From: Asterias amurensis
Taxonomy: Eukaryota; Echinodermata; Asteroidea; Forcipulatida; Asteriidae
DNA: 64,000 bases
Reading direction: 5' to 3'
Assembly (NCBI RefSeq): GCF_032118995.1
Contig: NC_092666.1
Span: 7,576,501-7,640,500, forward strand
The position numbers and the translations under genes were made by a program. Below are positions 1 to 12,110 of this stretch, piece by piece; positions within the stretch are counted from its first letter, which is position 1; every line of letters begins with the position of its first letter. A model generated the notes under the pieces. It did no database searches. It was not told the origin of the DNA and saw nothing but the letters and a program-made list of their open reading frames with translations.

Positions 1-420
1 AGTATGGAGCCACATAGGCTAGATATTATGTCACTTACAATAAAAAAAAAAGATTTGTGAAGATTTCACGTTTCGTTGGCCTGTTTAGTTCATTCTTGGA
101 AGTATATGTGCTTTTAGAAATATTGTCAACATACTTGAAATGAGGTACTTCATTACAAGTATGTAGACAGAATACATAATAAACTTGTATCGAGGTACTA
201 TACAAGTTCATGTATTCACATACAAAAATTGCATGTTTGTAATAAGGTACTTCATTACAATCATGTAATTATAACATGCTTGCAATAAAGTACCTTATTG
301 CAAGTATGTAAAAGCTTCATGTGCGTAATGAAGTACCGCATTACAACCATGAAACAAGTTAAGTTAATTTGTAATGCAGTTTGCTAATTACAAAATACGA
401 AACAACATAATTTTATTTGT
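1..420. repeat. Palindrome-rich AT DNA with recurring GTAC-centred 20-mers
   Basis: Imperfect 20-bp palindromes recur about every 40-60 bp, for example GTAATAAGGTACTTCATTAC near 239, a similar one near 282 and another near 326. They look like a short diverged array. No coding signal is seen here or in 420-690, apart from a short ORF at 587-769 that resembles nothing known. Confidence 0.5.
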
Positions 421-689
421 AGTAAATTCATAACAAATAAAAAGAGAATTTGTTTTAATGAGTTTGTTTAAGTGTTTATTAGACATTAAGTTTTGTATTG
501 TTACTACTTAATTTGAATAATGAATCAAATATAAAATGTAACTTTTGTAATGTGTCATTCTGTCTATCAATTATTTATTAGTCTAATTGTTTACATGGTA
601 TTTGTTCTGGGGTAGCTTACATGGTGGCCACCATACTTTGTTGTTGGTAACTCTGAATAAAGCTTTTAATGTGAAAGGTCATGCCATTG

Positions 690-1850
690 TGTCGTGTGAA
701 AATGGAGGTTGGTTAAGAGTACTCATTAAACGAGTTTATTTAAGTACAAGGGTCATGACAATGTCATAGGGTACTCATTAACAAGGTTATTTAATTACAA
801 AGGGAATGACAATGTCATAGAGTACTCATTAACGAGGTTATTTAATTACAAAGGTTATGACAATGTCATAGAGTACTCATTAACGAGGTTAATTAATTAC
901 AAAGGGAATGACAATGTCACAGAGTACTCATTAACGAGGTTATTTAATTACAAAGGTCATGACAATGTCATATAGTACTCATTAAAGAGGTGATTTAATT
1001 ACAAAGGTATTGACAATGTCATAGAGAACTCATTAACGAGGTTAAATAATTACAAAGGGAACGGCAATGTCATAGAGTACTCACCAATGAGATGATTTAA
1101 TTACAAAGGTATTGACAATGTCACAAGAGTACTCATTAACGAGGTTATATTAATTACAAAGGTGATGACAATGTCATAGAGAACTCATTAACGAGGTTAA
1201 TTAATTACAAAGGGAATGGCAATGTCATAGAGTACTCACCAATGAGATGATTTAATTACAAAGGTATTGACAATGTCATAGGGTACTCATTAACGAGGTT
1301 ATTTAATTACAAAGGGAATGACAATGTCATAGAGTACTCATTAACGAGGTTAATTAATTACAAAGGGAATGACAATGTCATAGAGTACTCATTAACGAGG
1401 TTATTTAATTACAAAGGGAATGACAATGTCATAGAGTACTCATTAACGAGGTTAATTAATTACAAAGGGAATGACATTGTCATAGAGTACTCATTAACGA
1501 GGTGATTAAACTACAAAGGTGTTGACAATGTCATAGGGTACTCATTAACGAGGTTATTTAGTTACACAGCTATTGACATTGTTTAGCTGTATAGAGTACT
1601 CATTAACAAGGTTGAATAATTTCAAAGGTCATGACATTATCTGAATAGAGTACTCATTAACAAGGTTTTATAATTACAAAGGTCATGACATTGTCTTAGC
1701 TGTATAGAGTACTCATTGACAAGGTTTTATAATTACAAAGGTCATGACATTGTCTTAGCTGTATAGAGTACTCATTAACAAGAATTAATAATTACAAAGG
1801 TCATGGCATTGTCTTAGCTGAATAGAGTACTCATTAACAAGATTTTATAT
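690..1850. repeat. 51-bp minisatellite array
   Basis: About 20 tandem units contain GAGTACTCATTAACGAGG, then TTAATTACAAAGG and TGACAATGTCATAG. The anchor GTACTCATTA starts at 719, 771, 822 and 873, giving a 51-52 bp period. Units after about 1560 are longer, near 60 bp, because TTAGCTGTA is added. The stretch 1850-2080 after it holds nothing I recognise. Confidence 0.9.
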
Positions 1851-2079
1851 TATAATAATAATATAAAATAATAGTGATAAATAATTTTCAGAGAGGGGTA
1901 ACATTACAAATAAGCAATTGTTGTAGTGGTTACACACTCAAATTTATTACGATCCCTTTTGTGGGGTGGGAGATGACAACCTTCACGTGGTCCACCCTGT
2001 TGTTAACTAATTGTCATCAAACAATACAGCTGTATATACGTATGTATATATAGCTCTATGCATTTAACCAGTAACCCCA

Positions 2080-2480
2080 TCAGGCTCGATGAACTTTCAA
2101 GAATGTTCATGATCAGTCAATGACCATGCCTAAAACAGTTCATAACATGTTCATTAGAGCAGATCATGAACCAAGTTCAAGAACTGTTTATCTGTTCAAT
2201 TGATGGACGTTTGATAGGGGAACAAAAGGGAAGCGACGAGTTCTTTATTGGCCTTTTAAAACCAGCAGGGTCATTGCCAGGTGATAAAGGCCCGAGCAGA
2301 TGGCGAGGGCCTTTATTGCACGGCAACATACGTTTAAGAACAAGTCACTACTCTTTTATTCCCATTAATAGTAATGCCCTTTTGTTAAAAAGCGCGCTTA
2401 GAAATAGATATGTGTGCGCACTTACATTACGCCCTGTTACTAAAAGCTATGAATTGCGTGTTTGGCATTAGTATATTGGC
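2080..2480. repeat. Dispersed repeat segment shared with 54393-54530
   Basis: The part from GATGAACTTTCAAGAATG through GTTCAAGAACTGTT recurs at 54396-54500 with substitutions. The rest contains inverted GGGCCTTTA and TAAAGGCCC pieces. A 101-codon ORF at 2166-2471 runs through the repeat and looks accidental. Confidence 0.5.
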
Positions 2481-2499
2481 GTACGTGCAAGCCTGACAC

Positions 2500-3575
2500 G
2501 CGGAAGCCAGCCGGTTATAAACAGCTCCAGCTGGGCCCAATTTCATGGCTCTGCTTACAGTAAGCAGAGAATCAGTGCTTACCGAAGCAGGGAATTCTGT
2601 GTATACGGCAAGCGTACTTCACAGGTTAGCGGAAAATTTTGGCTTTTGCGCGTGCCTACTCCACATTTCTAGGCATTCTGCGCTTAAAAGGCTAGCAATG
2701 AAATCCGGTTATAAACGGCTCCAGCTGGGCCCAATTTCATGGCACTGCTTACGGTAGGCAGAGAATCAGCGCTTACGGTAGCAGGGAATTCTGTGTATAC
2801 GGCAAGCGTATTTCACTGGTTAGCGGCGAATTTTGGCTTTTGCGCATGACGTTTCGAGGCATTCTACGCTTGAAAGGCTAGCACATAAAACCGGTTATAA
2901 ACAGCTCCAGCTGGGCCCAATTTCATGGCACTGCTTACAGTAAGCAGAGAATCAGCGCTCTCCGAAGCAGGGAATTCTGTGTATACAGCAAGCATATTTC
3001 ACGGGTTAGCGGCAAATTTTGGCTTTTGTGCGTGCCTACTCCATGTTTCTAGGCATTCTACGCTTTAAAGGCTAGCACATAAAGCCGGTTATAAACAGCT
3101 CCAGCTGGGCCCAATTTCATGGCACTGCTTACGATAAGCAGAGAATCAGCGCTTACGGAAGCAGGGAATTCTGTGTATACAGCAAGCATATTTCACGGGT
3201 TAGCGGCAAATTTTGGCTTTTGTGCGTGCCTACTCCATGTTTCTAGGCATTCTACGCTTTAAAGGCTAGCACATAAAGCCGGTTATAAACAGCTCCAGCT
3301 GGGCCCAATTTCATGGCACTGCTTACGATAAGCAGAGAATCAGCGCTTACGGAAGCAGGGAATTCTGTGTATACGGCAAGCGTATTTCACAAGTTAGCGG
3401 CGTATTTTGGCTTTTGCGCATGCCTACTCCACGTTTCTAAGCATTCTACGCTTAAAAGCCTACCTCAGAAATTTGGCGCTTGCACGTAAGCGGGGAATCG
3501 TGATGGTAACTCCACGTTTCTATGCATTCTCTGCTTAAAAGGGTAGCACAGAAAGCTGGTTATAAACAGCTCCAG
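2500..3575. repeat. 187/194-bp satellite array, block A
   Basis: Tandem units contain CCGGTTATAAACAGCTCCAG, GGGCCCAATTTCATGGCACT, GAATCAGCGCTTACGGAAGC and GGAATTCTGTGTATACGGC. CCGGTT starts at 2891, 3085 and 3279, so the long unit is 194 bp. A shorter 187-bp form lacks 7 bp near TGCCTACTCCACG. ORFs of 60-120 codons across the array are by-products of the repeat. Confidence 0.92.
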
Positions 3576-3840
3576 CTGGGCCCAATATCATGGCTCTGCT
3601 TGCCGTAAGCAAAGAATCAGCGCTTACGGAAGCAGTGAATTCTGTGTATATGGCAAGTGTATTTCACGGGCTTGCGACGAATTTTGGCTTTTGCGCAAGC
3701 CTACTCCACGCTTCTAGGCATTCTACGCTTAAAAGCCTACCTCAGAAATTTGGCGCTTGCACGTAAGCGGGGAATCGTGATGGTAAGCGCGGAATTCGGC
3801 GGTAAGCAGAGCCATAAAATTGGGCCCTGGTCATTCTCAA
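3575..3840. mobile_element. Palindromic MITE capping the satellite, block A
   Basis: The left end reads GGGCCCAATATCATGGCTCT and the right end, near 3811-3833, is its inverse (AGAGCCATAAAATTGGGCCC). The left two thirds is the satellite unit; the right third (CTTGCACGTAAGCGGGGAATC) occurs only here and at 9170. The array therefore looks like tandem amplification of the inner and left part of this element. Confidence 0.7.
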
Positions 3841-5039
3841 CCATTTAAACACCTCAGGTGTAGCGCTCTCAACCAATAGGAGTAGCGAAACTGTCTTGGG
3901 TATTTATGAATGGATTTTTATAAATTTCATGAATTTTCAGTAAAACTTCCGTCTAAACTTTCTTAGTTTGCAGTTTATTAACTTTAATGCATTATCATAA
4001 CTCGACTGTGTATCAGCTCCCTGGCATTATGTTATTTTTAGTATCCGTATGTCATTGCTGGTAATGCTCATTAACATAATTATCAATCACTTTACTTTGA
4101 AGTGTTTTCTTTTGCCATTAGGTCTAAGCTATAGTAAGTTTTAAAATGTTCAATTTGTGTTGCCAGGTTTTTATTAATTCAAACTTACATTTATCTTCAT
4201 GAAATCAAGTACAAACAATTGGTTTTGTAAAGGATAACCAATAAACAAAGCTGTTTATTGAGGCAGAGAAAAATAGAGCTTAACATTCAGTGTACAAGTA
4301 TGGCTTTTGAGTAAAATAAATGCATTGGTCATGTGAAACAGGAAACAACTGTGTGATGTAGACTGATCATTGTAAAAAATAGTAGAAATACCCCTGCCCT
4401 GTAAAACAACCGTGCATTGTTTTGTCAAAATGTCAAAGGAAAAGGGGCCTGTGTGAATTATGATTTGTTAACCTATAAAAAATCCGGAAAAACCTTAAGT
4501 TATTTGGTTTGTATCCCACTCCAGTGAATTTGTCTTTGTTCACCCCAAAATCATTTACAATTTGCCCAGTCAGTAATTTCCTTTGATATGATTTGAAACT
4601 TTGCACGGTGGAAGTTTTATTAAAGAGATAGTACACAGTAAAACATCTGTTTTGAGAAGTGTTTGTTTTAAAGACCGTTGGTTAACGATTCTTTATGCCA
4701 GAACTTCAAACATAGAATTAATCTGCAACAAAACATTTCAAAAAGTGATTGCGTTTTTAAAAACCTGTGTTATTTGTGTCAACATGGAAAGAATTTTCCC
4801 TTTATATAGGAATACAAGCTGGAAAGCATTACCGCTGTAACGATTCTTATGTTCAATTTGTGAGAGGGGTTCAAAATTGTTACACCTTTTTCATCCCCAT
4901 AATGTACAAAAAAGATGAAATGTTTCTCAAAATGCGATTATCTAAAGCTGTTTACTAAGCTTCACCGCAGTTATAAGTTTTTACTGACCCATTATTTGAA
5001 AGTTGAATATTATCTATAGGAATACAATCTGGGAGGCAA

Positions 5040-5384
5040 TAAAGGCACTGTACACGTTTGGTAATTGTCAAAGACCAGTATTCTCACTTGGTGTATCCCA
5101 TCATAAGCATAAAATAACAAGCCTGTCATAATTTGGGCTCAATTGGCCATCGAAGTTGCGAGAAAACATTTGGTGTGCTTGCAGCTAGGAATAAAATACT
5201 TCTAGCTAGAAGTCTTTTAATATTTTAGTTAGAAATAACCCCTTTCTCAAAAATTACGTTACTTCGGAGGGAGTCGTTTCCCAGAATGTTTATACCATGA
5301 ACAACCGCTCTCCAATGCTCGTTACCAAGTCAGTTTTTAAGTTAATTGTTTTGAGTAATTACCAAACGTGTACCTTCCCTTTAA
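5040..5384. mobile_element. GGCAGTGGACAC-family MITE, degenerate
   Basis: The element starts AAAGGCACTGTACACGTTTG and ends with the inverse near ACCAAACGTGTACC. The interior has the family's GAAGTTGCGAGA and GAGGGAGTCGTTTC segments. Confidence 0.75.
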
Positions 5385-5964
5385 CGCTTCTCATTTTAAT
5401 TATTTGGGAGAATAAAAATAGGAAGGATAATCCCAATAGGAATATAATCTGAGAAGCATTACCGCGGTAATGCGTGTTATGATCGGGGAGGGGGGGTCAA
5501 GCGTTTGTAACAGGAAGCGAAGTATAATTTTTTTATCTAAAACTTGCACTGTAGGGCCTACTATCCAACTGCTATAGGCCCTACTCCTCACCGCATGTAT
5601 AAAGTTTTATGGCATTCCAGAGTTCAATATGGTCCAACTGGAAAGAATTTAGTCAAATTAGGATACAATAGGGATACAATCCGAGAAGCGTTACTGCGGT
5701 AATGCTTTTATATTCAATTTGGGGGGGGGGGGGGGGAGGGGAGGGAATAAAAAGTGGTACCCCGTTTTCCATACCCGGACGTAAATGTACTTCTTAAACG
5801 ATGCATTGTACTATCCAAAGCTGTCGTACTTCTTACCACTTAGATTTTTTTCCACTGGTTTTTCAGAGTTTCATTGTCATAATGGGAAGAATAGTTCATA
5901 TAGAAACACAATCTGAGAAGCATTACCGCAGTGACGCTTCTTACATTAAATTTTGGGGTCGCCA

Positions 5965-6351
5965 GAAGCCATTGGACACTATTGGTAATTGTCAAAGACC
6001 AGTCTTCCCACTTGCTGTATCTCAACATAATATGCATATAATAACAAACCTGTGAAAATTTGGGCTCGATTGGTCGTCGGAGTTGCGAGATAACTATGAA
6101 AGAAAAAAACACCCTTGTCACGCAAAATTGTGTGCTTTCAGATGCTTGATTTCGGGACCTCAAATTCTAAACTTGAGGTCTCGAAATCAAATTCGTGGAA
6201 AATTACTTCTTTCTCGAAAACTACCCACTTCAGAGGGAGCCGTTTCTCACTTTTTTTTATACTACGAACCTCTCCCCATTACTCATTACCAAGTAAGGTT
6301 TTATGCTAATAATTATTTTGAGTAATTACCAATAGTGTCCACTGCCTTTAA
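5965..6351. mobile_element. GGCAGTGGACAC-family MITE
   Basis: About 387 bp with terminal inverted repeats of the type ATTGGACACTATTGGTAATT and ATTACCAATAGTGTCCACTG. The same element sits at the matching place in block B (10428-11066) but not in block C near 56010, so it inserted before A and B separated. Confidence 0.9.
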
Positions 6352-6419
6352 GCTATTTTTCTGTGCTTAGCAAGTGTTTGTGCTTCCAGGCATAATGAAA
6401 TTAGGCCTACGTTCCAGTC

Positions 6420-7156
6420 TATTTCCTGGCAGGCAATACATTCCACTGCTCATATTATGAAAAATGCTGTATGATAACGACCAAATAAATAGAAGGCTGG
6501 ATTTCTGCACAAAAATATTGGAAAAAGTCATACAAATTGAACTTTGATAGCGCCCTCTATTGACAGGCTAATTTCATTTTGATTCAAATTATATCGCCAA
6601 TTGTTCTTCACCAATGTTCTCCAATAATTTCACGAAATCGCCTTAAAAATTACAGATTATTCTTCATCCATCAACCAGTTAATTCTCGCCCGTGCGTGCA
6701 GTATAGAAGTGAGTAGGACTTTTCTTCTTTTGTTATCTCTAAAGATGGGATATTGGTATTTTTTAAGTATGGGGCTCGTGATCAGTGTGATGATCAATCA
6801 TTGATGGTTTGCTGCGTGCATGGGAAAGTTTGTTATTTACCAGTTACGATATGGTAGTGTTTTACCGTAGTTACAGAAGTTCCGGAGTACCCAATCATCA
6901 AGTGGTTGATTATTAAGGTTACTAGTGCTGTGTTTCTTCTCTTTGGGCCTAATAATAATCCAGTTGATCTCATTGTTTTGTGTACATGCTGTATTACCTA
7001 TAAAATTTTTTTTTATAATAATTGACACTAGGCCTAGGCCTGTTTCGTTGTCTACGGATATGTGATGTGTGCTTTGTTTACCCACGCCTGCTTCTTCTAT
7101 TCTGTGGAAGAGGTAAAGACATCACCAATCAGTGGTAAAGCTCGTTCATTTCAACA
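6420..7156. other. 5' flank of the gene-start copy A
   Basis: Noncoding sequence paralogous to 11150-12263. It lacks the two MITE insertions found in copy B, so it holds the empty sites (GGGGCTCGT continuing into GATCAG near 6770). An AG/GTAAAG at about 7110 could be a 5'-UTR splice donor. Confidence 0.6.
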
Positions 7157-7336
7157 ATGGATGAAGGTAAGTGAAGATTGAACAACTTCTTTCCAATTTT
7201 CTCATTTGCTTTCACCTTTTTTGTTTACAGTACAGTACTCTTGATGTTGGAACTGTAATACTTACCTTCATTGGTGATGATCAGTGTTGTAGCCATGGTG
7301 GGCGACGGTGGGCGGGCCTGCCCAGTACTGACATGT
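7157..7336 (+). pseudogene. Broken 5' gene fragment: exon 1 plus start of exon 2
   Basis: ATGGATGAAG followed by GTAAGTG at 7167 is identical to the intact first coding exon at 12264-12273. In the exon 2 region the acceptor AG of the intact copy (GGGCAGACCTG) reads GGGCGGGCCTG here. The exon also stops matching after CAGTACTGACA, where satellite DNA begins. The fragment therefore cannot make the N-terminus encoded at 12264-12499. It may still be transcribed because the upstream flank is duplicated with it. Confidence 0.7.
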
Positions 7337-9000
7337 TCAGCGCTTGCGGAAGCAGGGAATTCTGTGTATACGGCAAGCGTATTTCACGGGTTAGCGGTAA
7401 ATTTTGGCTTTTGTGAGTGCCTACTCCACGTTTCTAGGCATTCTGCGCTTGAAAGGCAAGCACATGAAGCCGGTTATAAACAGCTCCAGCTGGGCCAAAT
7501 TTCATGGCACTGCTTACGGGAAGCAGAGAATCAGCGCTTACCAAAGCAGGGAATTCTGTGTATACGGCACGCGTATTTCACGGTTTTGCGGCGAATTTGG
7601 CTTTTGCGCGTGACGTTTCTAGGCATTCTACGTTTGTAAGGCTAGCACATAAAACCGGTTATAAACAGCTCCAGCTGGGCCCAATTTCATGGCACTGCTT
7701 ACGGTAAGCAGAGAATCAGCGCTTACGGAAGCAGGGAATTATGTGTATACGGCAAGCATATTTCTCGGGTTAGCGGCAAATTTTGGCTTTTGCGCATGCC
7801 TACTCTACGTTTCTAGGCATTCTACGCTTAAAAGGCTAGCAAAGAAATCCGGTTATAAACGGCTCCAGCTGGGCCCAACTTCATGGCACTGCTTACGATA
7901 GGCAGAGAATCAGCGCTTACGGTAGCAGGGAATTCTGTGTATACGGCAAGCATATTTCACTGGTTAGCGGCGAATTTTGGCTTTTGCGCGTGACGTTTCT
8001 AGCCATTCTACGCTTGAAAGGCAAGCAAATAAAGCCGGTTATAAACAGCTCCAGCTGTACCCAATTTCATGGCACTGCTTACGATAAGCAGAGAATCAGC
8101 GCTTACGGAAGCAGGGAATTCTGTGTATACGGTAAGCGTATTTCACAAGTTAGCCGCGTATTTTGGCTTTTGCGCGTGACGTTTCTAGGCATTCTACGCT
8201 TGAAAGGCTAGCACATAAAACCGGTTATAAACAGCTCCAGCTGGGCCCAAATTCATGGCACTGCATACGGTAAGCAGAGAATCAGCGCTTACGGAAGCAG
8301 GGAATTCTGTGTATACGGCAAGCGTATTTCACTGCTTAGCGGCGATTTGGCTTTTGCGCGTGACGTTTCTAGGCATTCTACGTTTGTAAGGCTAGCACAT
8401 AAAACCGGTTATAAACAGCTCCAGCTGGGCCCAATTTCATGGCACTGCTTACGGTAAGCAGAGAATCAGCGCTTACGGAAGCAGGGAATTATGTGTATAC
8501 GGCAAGCATATTTCTCGGGTTAGCGGCAAATTTTGGCTTTTGCGCATGCCTACTCTACGTTTCTAGGCATTCTACGCTTAAAAGGCTAGCAAAGAAATCC
8601 GGTTATAAACGGCTCCAGCTGGGCCCAACTTCATGGCACTGCTTACGATAGGCAGAGAATCAGCGCTTACGGTAGCAGGGAATTCTGTGTATACGGCAAG
8701 CATATTTCACTGGTTAGCGGCGAATTTTGGCTTTTGCGCGTGACGTTTCTAGCCATTCTACGCTTGAAAGGCAAGCAAATAAAGCCGGTTATAAACAGCT
8801 CCAGCTGTACCCAATTTCATGGCACTGCTTACGATAAGCAGAGAATCAGCGCTTACGGTAGCAGGGAATTCTGTGTATACGGCAAGCGTATTTCACAAGT
8901 TAGCGGCGTATATTGGCTTTTGCGCGTGACGTTTCTAGGCATTCTACGCTTGAAAGGCTAGCACATAAAACCGGTTATAAACAGCTCCAGCTGGGCCCAA
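7337..9000. repeat. 187/194-bp satellite array with 750-bp higher-order unit
   Basis: Same unit as at 2500-3575. A 750-bp block repeats almost exactly: 7689-7901 equals 8439-8651 at the peptide level, and 7984 onward matches 8734 onward. This is four monomers per higher-order unit. One difference (CAAGTTAGCCGCG versus CAAGTTAGCGGCG) separates the copies near 8150 and 8900. Confidence 0.92.
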
Positions 9001-9250
9001 ATTCATGGCACTGCTTACGGTAAGCAAAGAATCAGCGCTTACGGAAGCAGTGAATTCTGTGTATATGGCAAGTGTATTTCACGGGCTTGCGACGAATTTT
9101 GGCTTTTGCGCAAGCCTACTCCACGCTTCTAGGCATTCTACGCTTAAAAGCCTACCTCAGAAATTTGGCGCTTGCACGTAAGCGGGGAATCGTGATGGTA
9201 AGCGCGGAATTCGGCGGTAAGCAGAGCCATAAAATTGGGCCCTGGTCATT
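9000..9250. mobile_element. Palindromic MITE capping the satellite, block B
   Basis: Nearly identical to 3585-3840, ending in AGAGCCATAAAATTGGGCCC. The cap and its flank were duplicated together with block A/B. Confidence 0.7.
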
Positions 9251-10427
9251 CTCAACCATTTAAACACCTCAGGTGTAGCGCTCTCAACCAATAGGAGTAG
9301 CGAAACTGTCTTGGGTATTTATGAATGGATTTTTATAAATTTCATGAATTTTCAGTAAAACTTCCGTCTAAGCTTTCTTAGTTTGCAGTTTATTAACTTT
9401 AATCAATTATCACAACTCGACTGTGTATCAGCTCCCTGGCATATGTTATTTTTAGTATCCGTATGTCATTGCTGGTAATGCTCATTAACATAATTATCAA
9501 TCACTTTACTTTGAAGTGCTTTCTTTTGCCATTATAGTAAGTTTTAAAATGTTCAATTTGTGTTGCCAGGTTTTTATTCATTCAAACTTACATTTATTTT
9601 CATATGAAATCAAGTACAAACAATTGTTTTTTAAAGGATAACCAATAAACAAACAAGTTCTTTGGTTTGTATCCCACTCCAGTGAATTTGTCTTTGTTCA
9701 CCCCAAAATCATTTACAATTTGCCAGGTCAGTAATTTCCTTTGATATGATTTGAAAATTTGCACGGTGGAAGTTTTATTATTGTACACAGTAAAACATCT
9801 GTTTTGAGAAGTGTTTGTTTTAAAGACCGTTGGTTAATGACTCTTTATTCCAGAACTTCAAACATAGAATTAATCTGCAACAAAATCTATACAAAAAGTG
9901 ATTGCGTTTTTAAAAACCTGTGTCATTTGTCTCAACATGGGAAGAATTTTCCCTTTATATAGGAATACAAGCTGGAAAGCATTACCGCTGTAACGATTCT
10001 TATGTTCAATTTGTGAGTGGGGTTCAAAATTGTTACCCCTGGCATCCCCATATGTACCAAAAAGGTTAAATGTTTCTCAAAATGCATTCCAGAGTTCAAT
10101 ATGGTCCAACTGGAAAGAATTTAGTCAAAATAGGATACAATAATAGGGATATCCGAGAAGCGTTACTGCGGTAATGCTTTTTTATTCAATTGGGGGGGGG
10201 GGGAATAAAAAGTGGTACCCTGTTTTCCATACTCGGACGTGTGTACTTCTCAAACGATGCACTGTACTATCCAAAGATGTTGTACTTCTTACCACTTAAA
10301 GTTTTCTTGTTGGATTTTCAGAGTTTCATTGTCCAAAATAGGGAGAGTAGTTCCTATAGAAACACAATCTGAGAAGCATTACCGTAGTGACGCTTCTTAC
10401 ATTAAATTTTGGGGTGGCCAGTTTCTA

Positions 10428-11066
10428 TTAAAGCCATTAGACACTATTGGTAATTGTCAAAGACCAGTCTTCCCACTTGCTGTATCTCAACATATTATGC
10501 ATATAATAATAAACCAGTGAAAATTTGAGCTCGATTGGTCGTCGAAGTTGCAAGATAAGGCCGTGTCCCGAAACGGCGACTTCGGCTACAGCTACGGCTA
10601 GGGCGCGCGCGTCTGCCTATCCTTCAACACTGATAGATAGAAGTACTGAGTATACAGTGCTAACACACATCGGTGTATGGGTAAAAACCAAAATTAATAT
10701 TCTTTATCCCCGATGCAAATTTAACATCTATTATACTGATAGACGCGTTGATCTAGCCGTAGCTGAAGCCGAAGTCGTCGTTTCGAACACGGCCTAACTA
10801 TGAAAGAAAAAAATACCCTTGTCACACAAAGTTGTGTGCTTTCAGATGCTTGATTACGGGACCTCAAATTCTAAACTTGAGGTCTCGAAATCAAATTCGT
10901 GGAAAATTATTTCTTCTTTCTCGAAAACTGTCCCACTTCAGAGGGAGCCGTTTCTCACAATGTTTTATACTACGAACCTCTCCCCATTACTCATTACCAA
11001 GTAAGGTTTTATGCTAATAATTATTTTGAGTAATTTACCAGTATAAGTAGTGTCCACTGCCTTTAA
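10428..11066. mobile_element. GGCAGTGGACAC-family MITE with nested insertion
   Basis: Starts TTAAAGCCATTAGACACTAT and ends GTGTCCACTGCCTTTAA. It is the orthologous insertion of 5965-6351, enlarged by the Harbinger-like element at 10559-10794. Confidence 0.9.
10559..10794. mobile_element. Harbinger-like MITE, 236 bp, TAA target duplication
   Basis: Terminal inverted repeats begin GGCCGTGTCCCGAAACGGCG on the left and, inverted, GGCCGTGTTCGAAACGACG on the right, continuing through CTTCGGCTACAGCTACGGCT. TAA flanks both sides (10556-10558 and 10795-10797). The paralogous site near 6076 reads GATAACTATG without it. TAA duplication is typical of PIF/Harbinger; the superfamily call is inference. Confidence 0.82.
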
Positions 11067-11483
11067 GTTATTTTTCTGTGCTTAGAAAGTTTTTGTGCTT
11101 CCAGGCATAATGAAATACGTCCTACGTTCCAGTCTATTTCCTGGCAGGCAATACATTCCACTGCTCATGTTCTGAAAAAATGCTGTATAATAACAACCAA
11201 ATAAATAGGCTGGATTTCTGAATAAAACTATTGGAAAAAGTCATAAAAACAGAACTTTGATAGCGCCCTCTATTGACAGCCTAAATTCAATAATGTTTCA
11301 AATTACTGTCATGTTCTTCATCAACGTTCTCCAATAATTTCACGAAATCACCTCAAAATCAAAGATTAATTTTCATCCATCAACCAGTTAATTCTCGCCA
11401 GCGCGTGCAGCATAAAAGTGAGTAGGACTTTTCTTATTTTGTTATCTCTAAAGATGGGATATTGGTATAAGTATGGGGCTCGT

Positions 11484-11840
11484 TAGCCCACCTTGTTGAA
11501 CTGTAATGGCTCCGCTTTTAACATCGGTCCCATCACTCACTGTCACCATTACCTTACAGCCCACCTTCGATACATGTCTTAAACGCTAAGTTTTCAAAGG
11601 TCGCAAAGTGCCAGGTAGTTTGATTGCAAATTTCTCCCATTTATAACAGACCTTTACTACTCCAACACACCTCATTGTATTCCTTACATCAGTCTGTGGA
11701 ATTACTATAACACAAAACAGGGCTTACTAGTATGATGACTTGGCGTTCAATAAGACATGTATCGGAGGTGGGCTGTAATGGTGACAGTGATGAGAACGAT
11801 GTTAAAAGCGGAGCCATTAACAGCTCAACAAGGTGGGCTA
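11484..11840. mobile_element. Mutator-like MITE, 357 bp, long TIRs, 9-bp TSD
   Basis: Inverted repeats of about 100 bp begin TAGCCCACCTTGTTGA at both ends. The flanks GGGGCTCGT (11475-11483) and GGGGCTTGT (11841-11849) form a 9-bp target duplication with one mismatch. The empty site is present at about 6770. Long TIRs with a 9-bp duplication fit the Mutator superfamily. Confidence 0.85.
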
Positions 11841-11972
11841 GGGGCTTGTAATCAGTGATGATCAGTCATTGATGGTCTGCTGCGTGTGTGGAAGGTTTGT
11901 TATTTACCAGTTACGATATGGTACTGTTTTACCGTAGTTACAGAAGTTCCGGAGTACTCAATCAGCAAAGGT

Positions 11973-12110
11973 GTTGGAAAAGTTTCCGTATGGCGCCACC
12001 ACTTTTTCATTCGAAATAAAAGAAAAAAGTATCTAATTTACCTGATTGATATATCCCTTTTTGTAAAAATGAGTGAAAAAGTTGTGGCGCCATACGGAAA
12101 GTTATCCAAA
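11973..12110. mobile_element. Hairpin MITE with GTATGGCGCCACCAC termini
   Basis: Left arm TTTCCGTATGGCGCCACCAC and right arm GTGGCGCCATACGGAAAG are inverted. A second copy in the other orientation lies at 56533-56670. It is absent from the paralogous flank near 6900. Confidence 0.8.

Larger units (their letters stand above)
3841..6420. repeat. Duplicated block, copy A, with a ladder of palindromes
   Basis: The block matches 9241-11150 closely and 54530-56210 more weakly. Five rungs near 4803, 5018, 5437, 5662 and 5898 repeat the theme AGGAATACAATCTGAGAAGC followed by a near-palindrome around TTACCGCGGTAA; spacing is about 215-420 bp, the longest gap holding the inserted MITE at 5040. G-runs follow some rungs, as at 5720-5740. 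No protein-coding signal was recognised. Confidence 0.8.
9251..11150. repeat. Duplicated block, copy B, with palindrome ladder
   Basis: Paralogue of 3841-6420, with three ladder rungs near 9955, 10140 and 10357 and internal deletions (sequence equivalent to about 4960-5590 is absent). No coding signal was recognised. Confidence 0.8.

Noticed and set aside
2545-2757. Repeated 70-codon ORFs (MALLTVSRESALTEAG type) at 2.5-8.7 kb
   Set aside because: They are translations of the satellite monomer; several variants are interrupted and there is no splice or start context.
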